From the NCBI RefSeq assembly GCF_001412105.1, contig NZ_LKST01000001.1, positions 558,001-622,000 of the forward strand: a DNA stretch of 64,000 bases, written 5' to 3'. The notes under the pieces are model-generated. The model was given only the letters and a program-made list of their open reading frames with translations. It ran no database searches and was not told the DNA's origin. The stretch's first letter is position 1; each line of letters starts with the position of its first letter. A program made the position numbers and the translations under genes. Shown piece by piece: positions 1-9,262 of this stretch. Source of the DNA: Corynebacterium oculi (GTDB lineage Bacteria > Actinomycetota > Actinomycetes > Mycobacteriales > Mycobacteriaceae).

Positions 1-1
1 C

Positions 2-463
2 CTGTGTAAAGAGCGCGGCCTCACGCCGGGGGCGATGATCGAGGTGCCCGCCGCCGCCCTCATGGCGGATAAGATCATGCCTCACCTGGACTTTGTATCC
101 ATCGGCACCAACGACCTCACCCAGTACACGATGGCGGCCGATCGTCTTTCCTCCCAGTTGGCCTACCTCACCGACCCCTGGCAGCCCGCAGTGCTGCGCC
201 TCATTCAGCACACCTGCATGGTGGGGCACGATACCCACACCGCCGTGGGCGTGTGCGGGGAGGCGGCCGCCGATCCGCTCCTGGCCTGCGTGCTCACCGG
301 CTTGGGCGTGAACTCCCTCTCGGCGGCCTCCACGGCCGTAGCCGGAGTGGGCGCGCAGCTCGCGGAGGTGACCCTGGAGGAGTGCGAGGCGGCGGCCGCT
401 GCGGCGCTTGCCTCCGAGGGGGCCTCCGAGGCGCGCGACGCCGTGCGGGCGATCCTGGCCTGA
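2..463 (+). CDS. ptsI: PTS enzyme I (phosphoenolpyruvate-protein phosphotransferase), C-terminal part
   Basis: Only the last 153 codons are in the window; the gene enters from the left edge. EI takes phosphate from PEP and passes it to HPr, the first step of sugar uptake by the cytoplasmic PTS. The visible part is the PEP-binding TIM barrel. It carries the family signature SIGTNDLTQY and, further on, GVCGEAAADP, whose Cys is the general acid/base of EI. The C-terminal tail is Ala/Glu-rich. The gene ends at TGA 461-463 and is followed by a hairpin terminator. The neighbouring sugR on the other strand fits the C. glutamicum PTS locus. Identification is firm. Confidence 0.95.
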   Translation: MCKERGLTPGAMIEVPAAALMADKIMPHLDFVSIGTNDLTQYTMAADRLSSQLAYLTDPWQPAVLRLIQHTCMVGHDTHTAVGVCGEAAADPLLACVLTGLGVNSLSAASTAVAGVGAQLAEVTLEECEAAAAAALASEGASEARDAVRAILA

Positions 464-481
464 TTGCCTATAAAAGCCGTG

Positions 482-515
482 CGGCGAGGGTTTTGCCCTC
501 GCCGTTGTGCGTTTC
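482..515 (+). terminator. Rho-independent terminator after ptsI
   Basis: A GC-rich stem, CGGCGAGGG at 482-490 pairing with CCCTCGCCG at 496-504, closes a loop of about 5 nt and is followed by a T-rich stretch. It lies between the convergent ptsI and sugR genes and could serve both. Confidence 0.75.
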
Positions 516-536
516 TTGGCGGCTGTTGCGGTGGCG

Positions 537-1319
537 CTAGGAGCCCAAGACCACCTCAATATCGCGGTCGCGCAGGCTCTGCACGTAGGATTCTGGGGCG
601 TTGCTATCGGTGATGACGACGTCAATGTTCTCGATGGCGGCGAAACTCACCAGGTAATCATTGCCGATCTTGCTGGAATCGCACAGCACCACCACCCGCC
701 GCGCGTTGGTGACCATCGCGGACTTGATGGCGGCCTCCTGCGCGTCCGCGGTAGACAGCCCGTGATCGAGGGTGAGGGCGTTGGTGCCGATGAAGGCCAC
801 GTCCGCGCGCATGAGGGCCAGGGTGCGCAGCGCGGTATCGCCCACCACGGCCTGGGTGATGGCGCGGACGGAACCACCCAATAGCTGAATCTCGCTGAGC
901 CCCTTATTAGCCATCGTCAACGCGATGGGAAGGCTGTTGGTGACGATGGACCACTGATTGGCTTGGGGAGTATCCGCGATGAGATCCGCTAGGGCGGTCA
1001 CGGTGGTTCCGGCATCCAAGAAAAGGCCTCTGCCGGGGGTCTCCGGGAGGAAGTTCAGCGCGGCCCGGGCGATGGCGGATTTGGCGTTGGGTGCCGAGCG
1101 TAGGCGGGCGTCCAGGGAGAGTTCGGTGGTCTGAAAGGACTGCGTGGCCACGGCACCGCCGTGAACGCGATGGACGATGCCCTCGCGGTCAAGCACCGCG
1201 AGATCGCGGCGGATGGTCTCCGCGGTGACATCGAACTTACGAGAGAGCTTGGTCACGTTCACCCGGCCCTCGACGGCGGTCTGCGCGGCGATCTGACGCC
1301 GACGCTCCTCTGCGTACAT
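537..1319 (-). CDS. sugR: DeoR-family transcriptional repressor of PTS and sugar genes (SugR)
   Basis: A 260-residue DeoR-type regulator. The N-terminal winged helix-turn-helix (about residues 1-60) contains ETIRRDLAVLDREGIVHRVH, the DeoR DNA-binding signature. The rest is the sugar-phosphate-sensing domain, with LFLDAGTT and LLGGSVR as in family members. In C. glutamicum SugR represses ptsG, ptsI, ptsH and glycolytic genes and is relieved by sugar phosphates. The position between ptsI and lexA matches that gene. I chose the ATG at 1317-1319 because GGAAAGG lies about 9 nt upstream; an in-frame ATG at 1328 would sit on top of that site. FruR is the main alternative, but the lexA-proximal position favours SugR. 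Confidence 0.88.
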   Translation of the reverse strand: MYAEERRRQIAAQTAVEGRVNVTKLSRKFDVTAETIRRDLAVLDREGIVHRVHGGAVATQSFQTTELSLDARLRSAPNAKSAIARAALNFLPETPGRGLFLDAGTTVTALADLIADTPQANQWSIVTNSLPIALTMANKGLSEIQLLGGSVRAITQAVVGDTALRTLALMRADVAFIGTNALTLDHGLSTADAQEAAIKSAMVTNARRVVVLCDSSKIGNDYLVSFAAIENIDVVITDSNAPESYVQSLRDRDIEVVLGS

Positions 1320-1533
1320 GGCGGTCATTCCTTTCCAATCGGGCTTCCACCGGACGGCGGTCGGATGCAGCCTGGGCATGTGCTCCCACAGTTCCGGCTA
1401 CTTCCGCTGCTCCTGCGGTGTTCCCATTCTTCCACAAAAACCACATTCTCTTTGTGGGATTGATTGACCTCGTGTTGGCTCGGGCTAAAAGCGGAGGTCA
1501 GAAAGTGGGAAAGGTGAGGCGCTGGGAAGGAAA

Positions 1534-1552
1534 CACCCCCTTTTGGGGGTTG
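1534..1552 (-). terminator. Hairpin after lexA
   Basis: A perfect CACCCCC / GGGGGTTG stem (one G-T pair) with a TTTT loop sits 5 nt beyond the lexA stop. The minus-strand T-tract is weak (TTTCCTTCC), so termination is likely but not certain. Confidence 0.55.
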
Positions 1553-1557
1553 TGATC

Positions 1558-2268
1558 CTACAGTTTCCGCATGACGGATACCACCTTGCCCATGATCTGA
1601 GCCTGGGAGCCATCGATGGGGTCAAAGGCCTCGTTGTGGGGCAGGAGCCACACCCCGGTGGAGTCTCGGTGAAACTCCTTCACGGTGGCCTCGCCGTCGA
1701 TGAGGGCGGCGACAAACTCCCCCTCCTCGGCCACCGGCTGGGAGCGCACCACGATCCAATCGCCGTGCAGGATGCCGGCATCGCGCATGGATTCCCCGGA
1801 TACCTTGAGCATGTAGAGTTCCCCATCGCCCACCACGTCGCTGGGTAGGGGGAAGTAATCATCAACGTTTTCCTCTGCGAGGATGGGGGAGCCGGCGGCG
1901 ATGCTGCCCAGGAGCGGCACATACGAGGTGGCGCCGCTCTCGGAGGGAACGGGTGCGCCGGGGGTGGTGGTTTTCTTTTTTGCGGCGGCCGGGGTGGCGT
2001 CCCCGGGGAGGTGCCGCACGTCCACCGCGCGGGGCTTGTTGGGGTCGCGGCGCAGGAATCCCTTCTTCTCCAGCTCCTTGAGCTGATACGCCACCGAGGA
2101 GGTGGATTGAAGCCCCGCTGCATCTCCAATTTCCCGGATGCTCGGGGGGTATCCGCGCAGTACCACGGCGTCTCGGATGACCTCAAGGATCCTGCGTTGC
2201 CGCGGAGAAAGCGTGGAGAGATCGGGTGCGTCTTTATCTGCGGCGGGCTTGCCTGGCGTGCGTGCCAT
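1558..2268 (-). CDS. lexA: LexA SOS repressor / self-cleaving protease
   Basis: A 236-residue LexA. The N-terminal winged helix (about 18-85) reads [14 protein letters not shown] then [19 protein letters not shown]. The C-terminal S24 peptidase domain has the Ala125-Gly126 cleavage site (GSIAAGSPI), catalytic Ser160 ([10 protein letters not shown]) and Lys197 (EATVKEF). A linker rich in Ala, Lys and Thr (about 90-112) joins them. RecA filaments trigger self-cleavage and derepress SOS genes. The ATG at 2266-2268 is chosen because AAAGGAG lies 9 nt upstream. The gene is divergent from divS, and the shared intergenic region carries LexA-box-like sequences, so autoregulation is expected. Confidence 0.97.
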   Translation of the reverse strand: MARTPGKPAADKDAPDLSTLSPRQRRILEVIRDAVVLRGYPPSIREIGDAAGLQSTSSVAYQLKELEKKGFLRRDPNKPRAVDVRHLPGDATPAAAKKKTTTPGAPVPSESGATSYVPLLGSIAAGSPILAEENVDDYFPLPSDVVGDGELYMLKVSGESMRDAGILHGDWIVVRSQPVAEEGEFVAALIDGEATVKEFHRDSTGVWLLPHNEAFDPIDGSQAQIMGKVVSVMRKL

Positions 2269-2333
2269 GGTGCGGTACTCCTTTGCCGGTGCGATTCCAA
2301 TGCTCTTCACTGTACACAATGCCGAGGGGTGTT

Positions 2334-2349
2334 TGGGACGAGTGTTCGA
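2334..2349. promoter_or_regulatory. lexA: Candidate LexA (SOS) box, lexA-proximal
   Basis: The 16-mer ends in a perfect TGTTCGA half and matches about 11 of 14 fixed positions of the corynebacterial SOS box as I remember it (TCGAAmAnnTGTTCGA). It is about 65 bp upstream of the lexA start. Confidence 0.5.
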
Positions 2350-2413
2350 AAATTTTTGAGGCGAGGCTAGACAGGCGCCGGGCCGGGTGCTACAACAGGT
2401 ATCGGACATATAG

Positions 2414-2429
2414 TCGAACATCTGATCTA
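2414..2429. promoter_or_regulatory. divS: Candidate LexA (SOS) box, divS-proximal
   Basis: TCGAACATCTGATCTA matches about 12 of 14 fixed positions of the corynebacterial SOS box, with a perfect left half. It lies about 75 bp upstream of the divS start in the lexA/divS divergent region. Confidence 0.6.
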
Positions 2430-2501
2430 CATGATGTGGGTATCGTGTTCGAGTGTCCATGCTGATATTTCCCATGAAACACGAACAGGAAGGGCAACCC
2501 C

Positions 2502-2873
2502 ATGACCACCTCTCTCTACCCCATTAACCACAGTAAACTTCGCGCTCGTCCCGTTCCCCCGGCGGCGGTATGGGAGCCGGGTACTCGCCTTGGGGTGAAG
2601 GATTCCCGAGGCTCTATTCGAACGCTCTCTCTTTCGAATAAGAAAGCGGTGCCGGCACGAAAGGAAGGGCCGATGCTTGTGCGCGGCGATGGTACGGGAG
2701 GTGGAACACGTCCGCGACGCCGCCTGAGCGATCAGATCACCACCTACGTGGTGGGTGGGGTGTTTGGTCTTAGCGTGGTGCTTGGTGCCGTGTTCCTCAC
2801 CGATGAGAGCACCGATCCGGCGGTGCCCGCAGGGACGGATATTCATGCAGGGGCGGCAGCGACGGCGCGGTAG
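2502..2873 (+). CDS. divS: DivS-like SOS-induced cell division suppressor
   Basis: A small protein of 123 residues, divergent from lexA and upstream of nrdR, which is the place of divS in C. glutamicum. In that species it is induced by DNA damage and delays septation. The N-terminal half is basic and disordered-looking. One hydrophobic segment spans about residues 82-101 ([20 protein letters not shown]), followed by a short polar tail of about 20 residues. That is a single-span membrane topology, like actinobacterial SOS division inhibitors encoded beside lexA. There is no LysM domain. The start has AGGAAGGG about 8 nt upstream. Function is inferred from position and topology; sequence conservation in this family is low. 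Confidence 0.7.
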   Translation: MTTSLYPINHSKLRARPVPPAAVWEPGTRLGVKDSRGSIRTLSLSNKKAVPARKEGPMLVRGDGTGGGTRPRRRLSDQITTYVVGGVFGLSVVLGAVFLTDESTDPAVPAGTDIHAGAAATAR

Positions 2874-2900
2874 GCCGGGATCGCCATAGAATCGGGAGGG

Positions 2901-2906
2901 TATGAT
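2901..2906 (+). promoter_or_regulatory. nrdR: -10 element for nrdR
   Basis: TATGAT lies 56 nt before the nrdR start codon; no convincing -35 is seen. A short inverted repeat (CATGG 2920-2924 / CCATG 2932-2936) lies in the leader. Confidence 0.45.
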
Positions 2907-2962
2907 TATTCCTTTGCCGCATGGCTACTTGCCATGAATCCATAAGGAAGCGTGGTTTTTCC

Positions 2963-3445
2963 GTGTATTGCCCCTTTTGCCACCACATGCATTCCCGCGT
3001 GATCGATTCCAGGGTGATTGACGCCGGGGCGGCGATCCGCCGCCGCCGGGAATGTAGCAGTTGCTCCGGGCGCTTTACCACGGTGGAGAAGGCGATTCTC
3101 CTGGTGGTCAAGCGCAATGGGGTCACGGAGCCCTTTAGCCGGGACAAGGTGATTACCGGCGTGCGCCGGGCCTGCCAGGGGCGCGATGTTTCCGATGATG
3201 CCCTGAAGCGCTTGGCTCAGCAGGTGGAGGAGACGGTGCGCAGCCACGGTAGTTCCCAGATCAATGCCAATGCCATTGGCCTGGCGATCCTGGAGCCCTT
3301 GCGCGAACTAGACGAGGTGGCATACCTGCGCTTCGCCTCCGTGTACAAATCCTTTGATTGCGCGGAGGACTTTGAAAAGGAGATTCGTCTCATGCGCCGC
3401 CGCGAACGGGAGGGCCGGGGTGATATAGCCACGCACGAGATCTAG
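2963..3445 (+). CDS. nrdR: NrdR, ATP-cone repressor of ribonucleotide reductase genes
   Basis: 160 residues from a GTG at 2963. The zinc ribbon at the very N terminus has Cys3, Cys6, Cys31 and Cys34 (YCPFC and RRECSSC), followed by RFTTVE and an ATP-cone domain (about 46-136). NrdR senses dATP/ATP and represses nrd operons. An ATG at 2921 would add 14 residues with no family support, whereas NrdR proteins begin right at the zinc ribbon, and AAGGAAG lies upstream of the GTG. The tail after about residue 145 is Arg/Glu-rich. The neighbouring lexA and divS tie DNA damage response to dNTP control in one locus. Confidence 0.95.
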   Translation: MYCPFCHHMHSRVIDSRVIDAGAAIRRRRECSSCSGRFTTVEKAILLVVKRNGVTEPFSRDKVITGVRRACQGRDVSDDALKRLAQQVEETVRSHGSSQINANAIGLAILEPLRELDEVAYLRFASVYKSFDCAEDFEKEIRLMRRREREGRGDIATHEI

Positions 3446-3452
3446 AGCTCGC

Positions 3453-6400
3453 CTAGAGTTTGTCGATGGCCCGCGTAATCCGCTTGCGAGAGACCGGCTG
3501 GGCGGTGCCCAGGCGCTGCGCAAACAGGCTCACGCGAAACTCCTCGATCATCCAATAAATCTCCTTCACGGGCCGGGTTTTTTCCAGGCCCTTGGGTTTG
3601 GCGGCCAGTACCTTGCGCAGGTGGGTGAGTACGGCGTCCACCTCGTCCTGCCGGGCGGCATCCTTATCGGGATCGCGATTCATTTCCTCCAACCGCAGGT
3701 TCATGGCCTGAAGATAGCGCGGGAGGTGCTTGAGGTGCTCGATCCCGTGCACGATGAGGGCCTTGGGCGGGAGCAGGAAGTTGAGTTGCCCGCGCATATC
3801 GTCGATGGCGGGGCCCTCCCAACCCCGTAATTCTTCCACCGCGTGCTCGTAGGAGACCAGGGCCGGGGCGATGGTGACGATGCTGCGGCGAACCTCGCCG
3901 GCCACCTTGGGTACGAGGGAATCGCGCAGGGCGGCAAAGCCATCAGGGCTGCGCACGGGGCCGCCCGCAGCCAGAAGAAGATCCCGGATGGCCGCCACGC
4001 GAGCCTCCTCCACGATCCCCTCCACCCCGCCGTGCGGATAGTGCTCCAGGGCCACGCGCTGTTGCAGGGGTAGCCCCTTGGTCATCTGTTTGGCGTTGAC
4101 CGGGGCGGCCCGCATCAGCAGGGTGAGCGTGGTGGTGAGCATGGATTGCTCCGCGGCGGCCTTGGTGGGGAGCACCACCACGGAGATAGCCCCCTCGTGC
4201 AGCCGGAGGGCGGGGTAGGCGATGACGGAGTGTCCGTCCACGGAGGTCTCCACCGTCTCCGGAATGGTACCCAGGGTCTGTGCGGTCCATTCTTTCGCGG
4301 ACGTGGTCTCGGCATAACTGCCCAGGCGATCCATGGAGGAGCGGATCTGCGTGGCCTGGCGCTTGCGCAGGGCGTGAATGTCCTTATCTGTGTCGATGAT
4401 CTTGCCGCGCTTATTCACCGCGGCGAAGGTCATGCGCAGATGCGCGGGTAGGGCGGAGAGGGAGAAATCGGCGGCGTCAATGCCGGTGCCACCCAGGCCC
4501 CGTAACCCAGCGGCGAGGGATTCCCGTAGGTCAGCGCCAGGGTTGAGCAGGGGGGCGACCTTTTCCGCGAAGTCGGGGGCGGGTACCACGCTGCGGCGAA
4601 GCCCCTTGGGCAGGCTGCGGATCAGCTCGGTGACCAATTCCACGCGCATGCCGGGAACGAGCCACTGGAAGGGGGCCGGGTCAATGCTGGCGAGCATGGG
4701 CACGGGGATCAGCACGCGCACGCCGTCATCCTTGTGCCCCGGGGAAAAGGAGTATTCCAGGCGGAATTGATCCCAGTGGTCGGGGAAGAGTTCGTGGGTG
4801 ATGTCCTGGGCGTCGTCGTGCAGCAGGGCCTCGGGGGAGAAGTCCAGGGCGGTGGGATCTGTGCGGCGTTTTTTCTTCCACCAGGAGTCAAAGTGCGCGC
4901 CCGTGGTGATGGAATCGGGTATGCGCTGATCGTAAAACTCGTAGAGAATATCCTCATCGGCCACCAGGCCTCGGCGCCGGGCCTTGTCCTCCACCTCGGC
5001 GGCCTCTGCCAGTTTGGCCGCATTATCGTGGAAGAAGTGGTGGCGGGTGGCCCAGTCCCCCTCGATGAGGGCGTGCCGGATAAAGAGGGAACGCGCGGCC
5101 TGGGGATCCACGCGATGATAGGGCACGGTGCGATCCGCATAGATGGTCACCCCGTAGAGCGTGGCCTTTTCCCGCACCACCGCGGCGGCCTTGGAGCGCG
5201 ACCACGCGGGATCGGAGTATTGGCGCTTGAGCAGGTCCCCGGCCAGGCGCTCCACCCAGGCGGGGTCGATGGCGGCGACGTCGCGGGCCCACAGGCGCGA
5301 GGTCTCCACCAGCTCGGCGGCCATGACGAACTCCCGGGGCTTCTTGGCCAGGGCGGAGCCGGGGAACACCATAAACCTGGTGTTGCGGGTGCCGTGGAAC
5401 TCCTTGGAGTTGCTGTCGCGTTGCCCGATGTTCATGAGCAGCCCGGCCAGGAGGCTGGAGTGGATGGCCTCCGCATCGCCGGAGGGATCGGGGATATTCC
5501 ACCCCAGTTGCTTGGATACCTCGCGCAACTGGCGCACCAGATCCCGCCACTCGCGCGAGCGCATGTAGTGCAGGAACTCGGACTTCATCAATCGGCGTAG
5601 GCCGTTGCCGCTGAGTTCCTGGCGTTTGCGGCCAAGGTAATCCCAGAGCTTCAGGTAGCTGAGGAAGTCGCTCTTTTTATCGCGGAATCGCGCGTGCAGC
5701 TGATCCGCCTGGGCCTGGTGATCCAGGGGCCGCTCGCGAATATCCTGCGTGGTGAGGGCCGCCACGATCACGATGACCTCGTGGAGACAGCCCAGGCGCT
5801 GGGCCTCCACCAGCATGCGGGCCAGCCGGGGATCCACGGGAATCCGTGCGAGATCGCGGCCAATGCGGGTGAGCGTGGGCGGGCCCTCGGGCCGGGGCCG
5901 GGAGATGGCGCCGAGTTCGTGCAAAAGGGTGAGGCCGTCGCGGATATGGCGGGCCTCCGGGGGCTGCACAAAGGGGAATCGGGCAATATCGCCCAGGCGC
6001 AGCGAGGCCATCTGGAGAATAACGCTGGCGAGGTTGGTGCGCAGGATCTCCGGGTCGGTGAACTCCGGGCGGGATTGGAAGTCCTCCTCGGAGTAGAGGC
6101 GGATCGCCACGCCCTCGGCCACGCGCCCACAGCGCCCGGAGCGCTGATTGGCGCTGGCCTGGGAGATGGCCTCGATGGGAAGCCGCTGCACCTTTGTTCG
6201 GGTGGAATAGCGGGAGATGCGCGCGGTGCCGGTGTCCACCACGTAGTGAATACCGGGAACCGTGAGGGAGGTTTCCGCGATGTTGGTGGACAGCACAATG
6301 CGACGCCCCGCGTGTGGGGAGAACACCCGGTGTTGTTCCTGGTTGGACAGGCGGCCGAAGAGGGGCAGGATATGCGTTCCGCGCCAGCGCCGGGACTCCA

Positions 6401-7292
6401 GCAGCTCCATGGCGTCTCTAATATCGCGCTCGCTGGGGAAGAAACAGAGAATATCTCCGGGGCCCTCCGCCATGAGTTCCTCGATGGCATGCACGAGGGC
6501 GTCGGGGTCATCCTCCTCCGGGCGATAGCGAATCTCCACCGGGTATGTGCGCCCGGATACCTCGACGATGGGGGCGGGGGTGCCCTGGGCGTCCGCGAAG
6601 TGATGAGCGAAGCGCTCGGGGTCGATGGTGGCCGAGGTGATGATGATCTTGAGGTCGGGGCGCTGGGGGAGCAGCCGCTTGAGATAGCCCAAAAGGAAAT
6701 CGATATTAAGCGAGCGCTCGTGGGCTTCATCGATGATAATGACGTCGTAGGCGTTAAAAAAGCGATCGCGCTGCATTTCCGCGAGGAGAATACCGTCCGT
6801 CATGAGTTTCACGGCGGTGCGGGGCCCCACACGATCATCAAAGCGAATGGCGTAACCCACCGATTCCCCAATATCCTGGCCCAGTTCCTGGGCGATGCGT
6901 TCCGCCACGGTGCGCGCGGCCAGCCGCCGCGGCTGGGTGTGCCCGATCATGCCGCGGCGGCCAAAGCCCAACTCCAGGCAGATCTTAGGAATCTGCGTGG
7001 TCTTTCCCGATCCGGTCTCGCCGGCGATGATAACCACCTGGTGATCCCTGATCGCCTGGGCAATATCATCGTGGCGGGCGCTCACGGGGAGTTCCTCGGG
7101 GTAGGCGATCTCCGGGATTGCCTGGGTGCGCCGCTCCACCTCGGCGCAGCCGCGATCGACGTCGCGGGCCAGACTCTCCCAGTCCTCGGCGGTGCGGGCC
7201 TTGTGGAAGCGGCGGCGCAGGGAGCGCTCCTGGGCGAGGGGAACGTGGGGAAGCCGGGCGGCGATGCGCTCTTTCACACTAGAAGTATCCAT
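3453..7292 (-). CDS. hrpA: ATP-dependent RNA helicase HrpA (DEAH-box)
   Basis: 1279 residues, the usual size of full-length HrpA. Motif I is GETGSGKTTQ, motif II DEAH in IIIDEAHERS, motif III SATIDPERF, motif V SNIAETSLTV and motif VI QRSGRCGR. Helicase-associated and OB-fold domains follow, then the long C-terminal DUF3418 region typical of HrpA. It acts on RNA in the cytoplasm; E. coli HrpA acts on stalled ribosomes, and its role in actinobacteria is not well defined. The reading frame stays open upstream to 8486, but that stretch is antisense to a real membrane-protein gene, so the ATG at 7290-7292 is taken. No good Shine-Dalgarno precedes it. Confidence 0.95.
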   Translation of the reverse strand: MDTSSVKERIAARLPHVPLAQERSLRRRFHKARTAEDWESLARDVDRGCAEVERRTQAIPEIAYPEELPVSARHDDIAQAIRDHQVVIIAGETGSGKTTQIPKICLELGFGRRGMIGHTQPRRLAARTVAERIAQELGQDIGESVGYAIRFDDRVGPRTAVKLMTDGILLAEMQRDRFFNAYDVIIIDEAHERSLNIDFLLGYLKRLLPQRPDLKIIITSATIDPERFAHHFADAQGTPAPIVEVSGRTYPVEIRYRPEEDDPDALVHAIEELMAEGPGDILCFFPSERDIRDAMELLESRRWRGTHILPLFGRLSNQEQHRVFSPHAGRRIVLSTNIAETSLTVPGIHYVVDTGTARISRYSTRTKVQRLPIEAISQASANQRSGRCGRVAEGVAIRLYSEEDFQSRPEFTDPEILRTNLASVILQMASLRLGDIARFPFVQPPEARHIRDGLTLLHELGAISRPRPEGPPTLTRIGRDLARIPVDPRLARMLVEAQRLGCLHEVIVIVAALTTQDIRERPLDHQAQADQLHARFRDKKSDFLSYLKLWDYLGRKRQELSGNGLRRLMKSEFLHYMRSREWRDLVRQLREVSKQLGWNIPDPSGDAEAIHSSLLAGLLMNIGQRDSNSKEFHGTRNTRFMVFPGSALAKKPREFVMAAELVETSRLWARDVAAIDPAWVERLAGDLLKRQYSDPAWSRSKAAAVVREKATLYGVTIYADRTVPYHRVDPQAARSLFIRHALIEGDWATRHHFFHDNAAKLAEAAEVEDKARRRGLVADEDILYEFYDQRIPDSITTGAHFDSWWKKKRRTDPTALDFSPEALLHDDAQDITHELFPDHWDQFRLEYSFSPGHKDDGVRVLIPVPMLASIDPAPFQWLVPGMRVELVTELIRSLPKGLRRSVVPAPDFAEKVAPLLNPGADLRESLAAGLRGLGGTGIDAADFSLSALPAHLRMTFAAVNKRGKIIDTDKDIHALRKRQATQIRSSMDRLGSYAETTSAKEWTAQTLGTIPETVETSVDGHSVIAYPALRLHEGAISVVVLPTKAAAEQSMLTTTLTLLMRAAPVNAKQMTKGLPLQQRVALEHYPHGGVEGIVEEARVAAIRDLLLAAGGPVRSPDGFAALRDSLVPKVAGEVRRSIVTIAPALVSYEHAVEELRGWEGPAIDDMRGQLNFLLPPKALIVHGIEHLKHLPRYLQAMNLRLEEMNRDPDKDAARQDEVDAVLTHLRKVLAAKPKGLEKTRPVKEIYWMIEEFRVSLFAQRLGTAQPVSRKRITRAIDKL

Positions 7293-7457
7293 GCTATCGG
7301 CCGATTTTAGGCCATGCGGGGCGGCGCACCAATGGCGAGGCGGTATATAAAGCACGGCAGAGGTGCTCCGTGCCAGGGTTTTCCCTACAAACGCAGGCTG
7401 GTTTGCGATAACCTGGGTGACGCGACAGAGGAGAACAAAGAAAGGAAGGATACCGTA

Positions 7458-8306
7458 ATGACCTATCCGTCTACCCCGCACCCGGAGGATTCTCCGGGTT
7501 TTGATAAATATCCCCAGTACGTTCAGGAGACTCCCGAATGGGCCCAGGAAAAGCCCCGCGAGGGCACCGGCAAGGTGAACGTCGGGGAGGCCATATCCTG
7601 GGGTTTTAAGGCCGTATTTAGTAGTTGGTACATCTGGATCATCGGCACCCTGATTCTGGGGATCGTGACCGCTGCCCTGTTTTTTGTGGTTTCGTTTCTC
7701 CCGGCGATGGAGGCCATGGACTCCATCGAGGCCGATGAGATGTACACCACCACTAATTTGGGGGATGATTGGGGTTCGCTCTTGATGAGCGTGGGCCAAG
7801 TGCTCATCACGCCGTTTATCCTCACCGGGTTGCTGGCGCAGGTGAATAAGAAGCGCGTGGGCCTGGGCGATTTCTTCCGTAACGTGCGGTACTTTCAGGT
7901 GCTGGCCCTGTCCATCGTGCAGTTCTTCCTGAGCGTGGTGGGCCTCGCGATCGTCGTGGTTCCCCTGGTGGTGGCCGTCGTGACCACGGGGGCAAATGAC
8001 CTCTTTATCGTGGGGATTCTGGGTGCCGTGATGATCCTCAGCTTCCTCATCAACCCGTTCTTTATCTTCTGGAATTGGTACGCCGCCGATGGCTATGGAT
8101 TCAAAGAATCCATCGTCCTGGGCTTCAAGGCGGGCAAGCGCAATTACGGCGTGCTGCTGCTCTTTAGCTTCGCGGGCGGCATCGCGCTGGTTCTTGGCGG
8201 ACTTTTCACCTTCACCCTGGGCTTCCTGGTGCTTTTGCCCGCGTACTATCTGATATACGCGCACATGTTCCGCCAGGCCAGCCAGGGCGCACTCCCGGCC
8301 GCCTAA
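7458..8306 (+). CDS. Multi-pass membrane protein of unknown function
   Basis: 282 residues. The first 45 are polar and Pro/Glu-rich (cytoplasmic tail), then about five to six hydrophobic segments, including IIGTLILGIVTAALFFVV, FLSVVGLAIVVVPLVVAVV, VGILGAVMILSFL and two near the C terminus. An amphipathic stretch with the sequence NVGEAISWGFKAVFSSW precedes the first span, as in the glycerophosphodiester-phosphodiesterase-type membrane domain family. A strong AAAGGAAGGA precedes the ATG. It is divergent from hrpA and ends 5 nt before the convergent oxyR stop. I do not recognise a biochemical function. Confidence 0.85.
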   Translation: MTYPSTPHPEDSPGFDKYPQYVQETPEWAQEKPREGTGKVNVGEAISWGFKAVFSSWYIWIIGTLILGIVTAALFFVVSFLPAMEAMDSIEADEMYTTTNLGDDWGSLLMSVGQVLITPFILTGLLAQVNKKRVGLGDFFRNVRYFQVLALSIVQFFLSVVGLAIVVVPLVVAVVTTGANDLFIVGILGAVMILSFLINPFFIFWNWYAADGYGFKESIVLGFKAGKRNYGVLLLFSFAGGIALVLGGLFTFTLGFLVLLPAYYLIYAHMFRQASQGALPAA

Positions 8307-8311
8307 GCACT

Positions 8312-9262
8312 TCAGTTCATCGGCGGGCGCAGCGGCACGGCCGTGCGATAGGCGCGGGTGATGGCGCCGCCGAATTTGGTGAACTCCGCCGCGCGGGAGC
8401 TTGAGGCTCGATACGCCAGGCCCACGTGGCGTTCCGCGCTCACCCCGGGGGCAAAGGTGGCGATGCTCAGGCCCGGGCGCTGGCACTCCGCCTCCACCGC
8501 ACTGATGGGAACCAGCGTGGAACCCAGCCCCCCGGCCACCAGTTGCACGATGGTGGTTAGGGAGGAGGCGCGGGTGACGGCGCTTGCGGCCTCGCCGGGG
8601 TTGAGATCCGCCTTGCGGCAGAGATCCACGATCTGATCGTGGAGGCAGTGGCCGTCGTTAAGCAAAAGAAGCCGCAGTTCCTCAAGCGCCTGGAGGGTGA
8701 GGTCGTGCCGCCCGGCCAGTTGGTGCGAGGAGGGAACCACCACCACGAATTCCTCCTGGTAGAGGGGGATATCCACGAGGCCGGGGGCCTCGGAGGGAAG
8801 GGCGAGCAGGGCGGCGTCGATACGCCCATCGCGCAGCATGGTGACCAGGTGGGTGGTGCGATCCTCCACGATGCGCGGCTCTAGCTCCGGGTATTCCTGC
8901 TGAAGCAGGGGGAGCAGGGTGGGCAGGAGATAGGGAGCGATGGTGGGGATTACGCCGAGGGTGAGCGGACCGGAGAGCTGGCCGTAGGAGCCGCGCGAAT
9001 GCGCGACGAAGATGTCGGTGGCGTCCAGGGCGGCCTTGGCGTAGGGCAGGAGCCGCTCCCCGATGGGGGTGACGATGACCTTTCGGGTGGAGCGCTCGAT
9101 GAGCTGCACGCCGATCCCGTTTTCCAGCGCGGAGAGCGCCTGGGAAAGGGAGGGCTGGGAGATATTGAGCTTGGCTGCGGCGGTGCCAAAGTGCTTATTG
9201 TCAGCGATGGTGACGAAGGTGCGTAGCTGGGCAAGAGTCGGCCGGTACTCTTTATTGTGCAT
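8312..9262 (-). CDS. oxyR: OxyR, hydrogen-peroxide-sensing LysR regulator
   Basis: 316 residues. The N-terminal LysR helix-turn-helix (about 8-67) includes HFGTAAAKLNISQPSLSQAL. The C-terminal regulatory domain has the redox pair Cys206 and Cys215 (DGHCLHDQIVDLC), with the same 9-residue spacing as Cys199/Cys208 of E. coli OxyR. H2O2 oxidises the pair to a disulfide. In corynebacteria OxyR mainly represses kat, dps and related genes until oxidised. AAGGTG lies about 7 nt before the ATG. An inverted ATAG (9261-9264) and CTAT (9279-9282) with a 14-bp spacer overlaps the start and could be an autoregulatory site. The helicase gene upstream has the same orientation. Confidence 0.96.
   Translation of the reverse strand: MHNKEYRPTLAQLRTFVTIADNKHFGTAAAKLNISQPSLSQALSALENGIGVQLIERSTRKVIVTPIGERLLPYAKAALDATDIFVAHSRGSYGQLSGPLTLGVIPTIAPYLLPTLLPLLQQEYPELEPRIVEDRTTHLVTMLRDGRIDAALLALPSEAPGLVDIPLYQEEFVVVVPSSHQLAGRHDLTLQALEELRLLLLNDGHCLHDQIVDLCRKADLNPGEAASAVTRASSLTTIVQLVAGGLGSTLVPISAVEAECQRPGLSIATFAPGVSAERHVGLAYRASSSRAAEFTKFGGAITRAYRTAVPLRPPMN

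Noticed and set aside
2437..2452. Third LexA box before divS
   Set aside because: Only the right half (TGTTCGA) matches; the left half has four mismatches, so I did not annotate it.
7293..8486. Open frame upstream of hrpA, extending the helicase by 398 residues
   Set aside because: It is antisense to a membrane-protein gene with a good ribosome binding site and family-typical spans; the extension is low complexity (His/Gly/Glu-rich), and HrpA length fits without it.
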